From Hippopus hippopus (lineage: Eukaryota; Mollusca; Bivalvia; Cardiida; Cardiidae): a stretch of 64,000 bases of DNA. The translations under genes were made by a program, and so were the position numbers. Under the pieces are notes generated by a model, which did no database searches, was not told where the DNA came from, and saw nothing but the letters and a program-made list of their open reading frames with translations. The stretch covers positions 16,156,255 to 16,220,254 of the forward strand of contig OX328109.1 in the NCBI GenBank assembly GCA_946811185.2. The letters run 5' to 3'. Shown here in pieces: positions 62,601 to 64,000 of this stretch (position 1 is the stretch's first letter; each line of letters begins with the position of its first letter).

Positions 62601-63545
62601 TTGACATTTTCTCATATCTCTTTTGTAACTGAAGGATATTTGCCTTTAACTTGGGCAGGAGAACCAGTACAACAAGGACAAGAAAACATGTACTATTATA
62701 GACATAGTTATTCCCCTTTTACAACTTGGAAATATTACTAGAAAAGCAACTGCAGCTGTGTGTTGGCACCCACATGTGATGCTGTTGACAAAACATAGTG
62801 GGAAAACGAGCAAAGGCTTGCAGTTGGAGAAACAACAGTGTGCTGTGTATTGCTATAGAAACTCTAGAAAAGCATGAACAGGTGCACTGTCCCATACTGA
62901 AATGCTGTTGAAAACTATCATTGAAAGACTAACAAAATAAACTCACTAGGTAACTACAAAGCTACAAGTGTACTAGGATAAAATACATTTTAAAAAACCC
63001 TGATTTGTACCCACTGACTGAATATGTACATTTCATATTTAGCTCAGGCTCAGGGGCTTCAAAGAAAACATGGAGGTATTATCATAGCCTTCTTTTCTCC
63101 ATTTTTGTATAAATAATTTGATATTGTCTGAGCTTTCTGGCATCATCCAAAATTTTTACTTTAAACTTGGCCAAATTTTTATCTGTTAAAAAGGGAACTC
63201 ATACCAGTGGGATTGATAACCGTCTTATTATTTTTGACACAGTTATGCCCCTTTTTGGTTTATGTGATACTATTGCTTGGAACTAAACAACCATACATAG
63301 TGCTAAAAGCAACTGCAAGTAAGCATTGGTACCCACATGGGGTCCTTTGTTATTGTACATAGCTGACTTTGGGGGAGAGAAATGTCAATTTTATTTATGT
63401 AACAGGATTAAAGAATATTTAAGAATTTTATGTTCCTTTCCTTTACAGATTAAATGTTCCTGTCCACGATCCAAGAATACGACGTCCAGCAGCTCAGACA
63501 GTTGTAGAGGCAGTTCACGTCGTGAAGCATACCCTGCCAAGCTAA
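50546..63545 (+). CDS. DRC2: dynein regulatory complex subunit 2 (CCDC65-like), complete gene in 9 coding exons
   Basis: Coiled-coil subunit of the nexin-dynein regulatory complex, which links doublet microtubules in motile cilia and flagella; it pairs with DRC1 in the base plate. Coding exons: 50546-50677, 51557-51809, 54711-54934, 56801-56998, 57706-57783, 58803-58943, 60196-60348, 61991-62208, 63449-63545. All junctions are GT-AG with matching phases, giving 1494 nt and 497 residues (human CCDC65 has 484). The N-terminus is lysine/glutamate-rich ([19 protein letters not shown]). Most of the chain is heptad-like coiled coil with almost no globular sequence. The end, N-P-L-F-I-V-N-N-K then L-N-V-P-V and [12 protein letters not shown], resembles the CCDC65 C-terminus. 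The product is expected in ciliated cells and sperm. Codon use is ordinary and no frame is broken. Confidence 0.94.
50797..51018. repeat. family D MITE
   Basis: TTAA 50797; hairpin eroded on the left arm. Confidence 0.75.
51100..51255. repeat. family D remnant
   Basis: GTGGTAACCAGCATTTTCTC and a decayed left arm. Confidence 0.5.
51297..51495. repeat. family F palindrome, near-complete
   Basis: Nearly 200 bp palindrome centred at about 51392, with a small central duplication (CCATTTGGG). Confidence 0.88.
51557..51809 (+). CDS. DRC2: DRC2 coding exon 2
   Basis: Residues 45-128 plus one base of codon 129. [18 protein letters not shown] begins the first long coiled coil. The retained intron downstream runs into a SINE. 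Confidence 0.93.
51850..52089 (-). repeat. tRNA-derived SINE (type a)
   Basis: Minus-strand head GAGCCCGGCCTGGTAGCTC. It begins about 40 bp into DRC2 intron 2. Confidence 0.83.
52146..52316. repeat. family D MITE, hairpin deleted
   Basis: Long and short arms remain; right TTAA 52313 shared with the next copy. Confidence 0.75.
52313..52541. repeat. family D MITE
   Basis: Hairpin 52427-52480; left TTAA shared with the previous copy. Confidence 0.9.
52563..52790. repeat. family D MITE
   Basis: TTAACCCTTTACTAC start; opposite arm order to the previous copy. Confidence 0.83.
52829..53097 (-). repeat. family A MITE
   Basis: Arms GGTTAGCC / GGCTAACC show a mirrored change from GGTCAGCC / GGCTGACC. 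Confidence 0.88.
53269..53300 (+). repeat. 32-bp direct repeat, copy 1
   Basis: CAATGTGACATTTTG and a second AATGTGACAAT; repeats at 54464-54495. Confidence 0.7.
53301..54463. other. 1.16-kb interval between direct repeats in DRC2 intron 2
   Basis: No transposase-like ORF. A TGACGTCA palindrome lies at 54328. May be a retroelement-like or helitron-like insertion, but nothing specific is recognisable. Confidence 0.35.
54464..54495 (+). repeat. 32-bp direct repeat, copy 2
   Basis: CAATGTGACATTTTG, then AATGTGACTAT. Confidence 0.7.
54711..54934 (+). CDS. DRC2: DRC2 coding exon 3
   Basis: Residues 129 (split) to 203. [14 protein letters not shown] continues the coiled coil. Donor gtaagc. Confidence 0.93.
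54940..55500. other. DRC2 intron 3, nothing recognised
   Basis: No repeat family seen. Confidence 0.45.
55505..55640. repeat. family D, half copy
   Basis: Long arm up to GTGGGAAAAGG, then lost. Confidence 0.6.
55661..55879. repeat. family D MITE
   Basis: TTAA 55661 and 55876. Confidence 0.85.
55952..56180. repeat. family D MITE
   Basis: TTAA 55952 and 56177; near-perfect hairpin. Confidence 0.9.
56232..56462. repeat. family D MITE
   Basis: ATCTTTACCAGATGAC start, TTGTTTGGTAAAGAT end; central CTGGTCACCAG. Confidence 0.83.
56490..56775 (-). repeat. tRNA-derived SINE (type c)
   Basis: Minus-strand B box GGTTCAATCCCC; tail (TTGA)n at 56490. Ends 25 bp before the acceptor of DRC2 exon 4. Confidence 0.75.
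56801..56998 (+). CDS. DRC2: DRC2 coding exon 4
   Basis: 66 codons, residues 204-269, [10 protein letters not shown] to K-L-Q-R-I-S. Includes L-W-x-Q-F-R-E-A-L-x-N-Y, a conserved DRC2 stretch. Acceptor tttccag; no ATG-initiated ORF covers it. Confidence 0.93.
57085..57310 (-). repeat. family I mosaic repeat, inverted
   Basis: AGAGCACCACATGTGGGTGCC at its start is the complement of the GGCACCCACTGTGGTGCTCT end seen at 11460-11480. Confidence 0.6.
57468..57693 (-). repeat. family A MITE, truncated hairpin
   Basis: GTCAGCCTGCGTGGACTGCA, then straight to the tail arm. Confidence 0.8.
57706..57783 (+). CDS. DRC2: DRC2 coding exon 5
   Basis: 26 codons, residues 270-295, [10 protein letters not shown] to K-M-L-K-E. 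Phase 0 at both ends. A family A element ends about 13 bp upstream of the exon. Confidence 0.92.
57975..58340. repeat. family G palindromic repeat
   Basis: Both halves; ACACTTGGACCAACCACAC at 58212. Confidence 0.72.
58606..58757. repeat. family D MITE, left hairpin arm deleted
   Basis: TTAA 58606; GGTTACCAGCATTTTCTCC remains. Ends 46 bp before DRC2 exon 6. Confidence 0.75.
58803..58943 (+). CDS. DRC2: DRC2 coding exon 6
   Basis: 47 codons, residues 296-342, [13 protein letters not shown] to L-K-R-Q-K-D-K. Acceptor tttcag, donor gtaagt. Confidence 0.93.
59120..59313. repeat. family D MITE, diverged
   Basis: GAGAAAATACTGGTTACCCG centre. Confidence 0.65.
59404..59588. repeat. family D MITE
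   Basis: Short arm first; TTAA 59585; long arm partly deleted. Confidence 0.83.
59655..59725. repeat. family C core, decayed
   Basis: GATCAAGATCAGATTGCA and an imperfect complement. Confidence 0.55.
59927..60131. repeat. family C MITE
   Basis: GTAGGCTGCTAAGAGTGAC start; TTAA 60128. Lies just upstream of DRC2 exon 7. Confidence 0.82.
60196..60348 (+). CDS. DRC2: DRC2 coding exon 7
   Basis: 51 codons, residues 343-393. [16 protein letters not shown] is a recognisable conserved block of the family. It ends P-T-E-P-I-A-N before gtaagt. Confidence 0.94.
60391..60561. repeat. long imperfect palindrome in DRC2 intron 7
   Basis: AAATAATCTTCTTTCTA outer arm repeats inverted at 60539-60556; inner stems around GGTTTAT and GGGCGATAGCCC (60475-60486). 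Confidence 0.85.
60562..61440. other. DRC2 intron 7, nothing recognised
   Basis: May belong to the same element as the palindrome; short ORFs show no domain. Confidence 0.4.
61440..61670. repeat. family D remnant
   Basis: ACATTGTGTGAAAAGGAG, decayed centre, long arm with GTTTGGTAAAG end. Confidence 0.55.
61730..61925. repeat. family F palindrome, near-complete
   Basis: Centre near 61826; ends GTATCAGCCAACCATTCTC and GAATGGTTGCTGAATAC. Confidence 0.87.
61991..62208 (+). CDS. DRC2: DRC2 coding exon 8
   Basis: Residues 394-465 plus two bases of codon 466. [15 protein letters not shown] and [12 protein letters not shown] are conserved in CCDC65/DRC2. I chose the donor gtaagt at 62209 because it restores the frame into exon 9; reading through meets a stop at once. 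Confidence 0.94.
62395..62585. repeat. family F palindrome, near-complete
   Basis: Centre near 62488, where the CTGATTGGCTA arm meets TAGCCAATCAG. Confidence 0.87.
62600..62800 (+). repeat. family I mosaic repeat fragment
   Basis: TATTCCCCTTTTACAACTTGG to GTTGGCACCCACATGTGATG. Confidence 0.5.
63050..63360 (+). repeat. family I mosaic repeat fragment
   Basis: ACACAGTTATGCCCCTTTTT and GGTACCCACATGGGGTCC; ends about 90 bp before DRC2 exon 9. Confidence 0.55.
63449..63545 (+). CDS. DRC2: DRC2 coding exon 9 and stop
   Basis: Residues 466 (split) to 497, ending [18 protein letters not shown]. The frame follows from the phase-2 donor of exon 8; a longer ORF in another frame (63326-63658) is spurious. 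A variant poly(A) hexamer AATATA is at 63721 and GATAAA at 63761; no AATAAA is nearby. Confidence 0.92.
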
Positions 63546-63838
63546 TGACATCAGTAACAAGACTGTTATATGTATCACTGCAACAGATAGACACTAAAAT
63601 GTGTAATTTGTTATTTTATTTCTGGTGTACACGTTTTGTTTGTCTCTCAACATTTTAGTTTTTAATTCCAGGACTATGTGAAGTTTGTTATTATGTGATA
63701 TATATTTTGGAAAATGTTGTAATATAAAATGTACTGTTTTGTAAAAAGAAACTATGTTAATGATAAATATATTTCATGATACCCTTCTTTCTTTCTTTTA
63801 TCGTTCTCTCTCTATACATTGTGTTTACGAATTCACTT

Positions 63839-63905
63839 TTTAACAGACAGTAAAATTATGGACTTGTCCGAACTGAAAGCATTTACAGACAAGAAATGCG
63901 TTTTG
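63839..63905. repeat. family D, long arm only
   Basis: TTAACAGACAGTAAAATTATG to CATTTACAGACAAGAAATG. Confidence 0.55.
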
Positions 63906-64000
63906 ATGATAAAGAGGCATGCTTAAATTTCTTGCTTCAAATATGGTCAGATGAAAACGGTTTTAAGTTTTCTAAGACCAAAACAAGGTGTGTACATTAT

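Noticed and set aside
63326..63658. 110-codon ORF at the end of DRC2
   Set aside because: It overlaps DRC2 exon 9 in another frame; the frame fixed by the exon 8 donor gives the conserved V-V-E-A-x-H-V-V-x-H-T-L ending.

Overview
This is eukaryotic nuclear DNA. Two multi-exon genes with GT-AG introns lie on the + strand. They are embedded in AT-rich sequence crowded with short palindromic transposons (MITEs), tRNA-derived SINEs and an intact mariner. No bacterial operons, rRNA genes or CRISPR arrays are present. Motile cilia (implied by the DRC2 gene), the density of hairpin MITEs, and a mosaic repeat of a kind I associate with mollusc genomes suggest a bivalve, possibly a heterodont of Dreissena or venerid/myid type. 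The species is an inference and was not tested.

Layout. Positions 1-4600 are intergenic and repeat-rich, with one unidentified minus-strand ORF at 155-358. Positions 4613-41890 hold argininosuccinate lyase (ASL) in 14 coding exons. They join in phase to 1392 coding bases (463 residues), almost exactly the human length. The ASL stop codon lies inside the first unit of a 45-bp tandem array (41852-42276) that repeats the last codons of the gene into the 3' UTR about nine more times. Positions 42300-50540 are intergenic and repeat-rich. Positions 50546-63545 hold DRC2/CCDC65, a nexin-dynein regulatory complex subunit of motile cilia, in nine coding exons (497 residues). The two genes are unrelated in function: one acts in cytosolic arginine and urea-cycle metabolism, the other in axoneme structure. 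Each is transcribed through many hairpin elements.

Repeat families (letters are mine). A: about 260 bp, ends like GAGCCATGCTCTG, with a GC-rich central palindrome CCTGCGCAGTCCGCGCAGG. B: double-hairpin elements ending in GCAACACGCGAAAAGGGGC that share the A core. C: TTAA-bounded, centre GATCAAGATCAGACTGCAC and its complement. D: TTAA-bounded, ends TTAACCCTTTACCACACAA, hairpin GGAGAAAATGCTGG/CCAGCATTTTCTCC, about 40 copies. E: TTAAGGATAGGGCACCC termini. F: near-perfect palindromes with paired CTGATTGGCTAAACC and GGTTTAGCCAATCAG. G: palindromes with ACACTTGGACCGACCGTAC. H and I: other dispersed repeats. There are several tRNA-headed SINE types, a full-length mariner with an intact DD34D transposase, and a decayed mariner fragment.

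I see no discrete new gene system. The most unusual signals are the coding-derived 3' UTR array of ASL, substitutions mirrored on both arms of hairpins in three unrelated MITE families, one GC palindrome shared by two otherwise different families, and several families bounded by the same TTAA target, with a readable empty site at 50083-50312. Repeat boundaries were read by eye and are approximate unless a TTAA or TA target is given.
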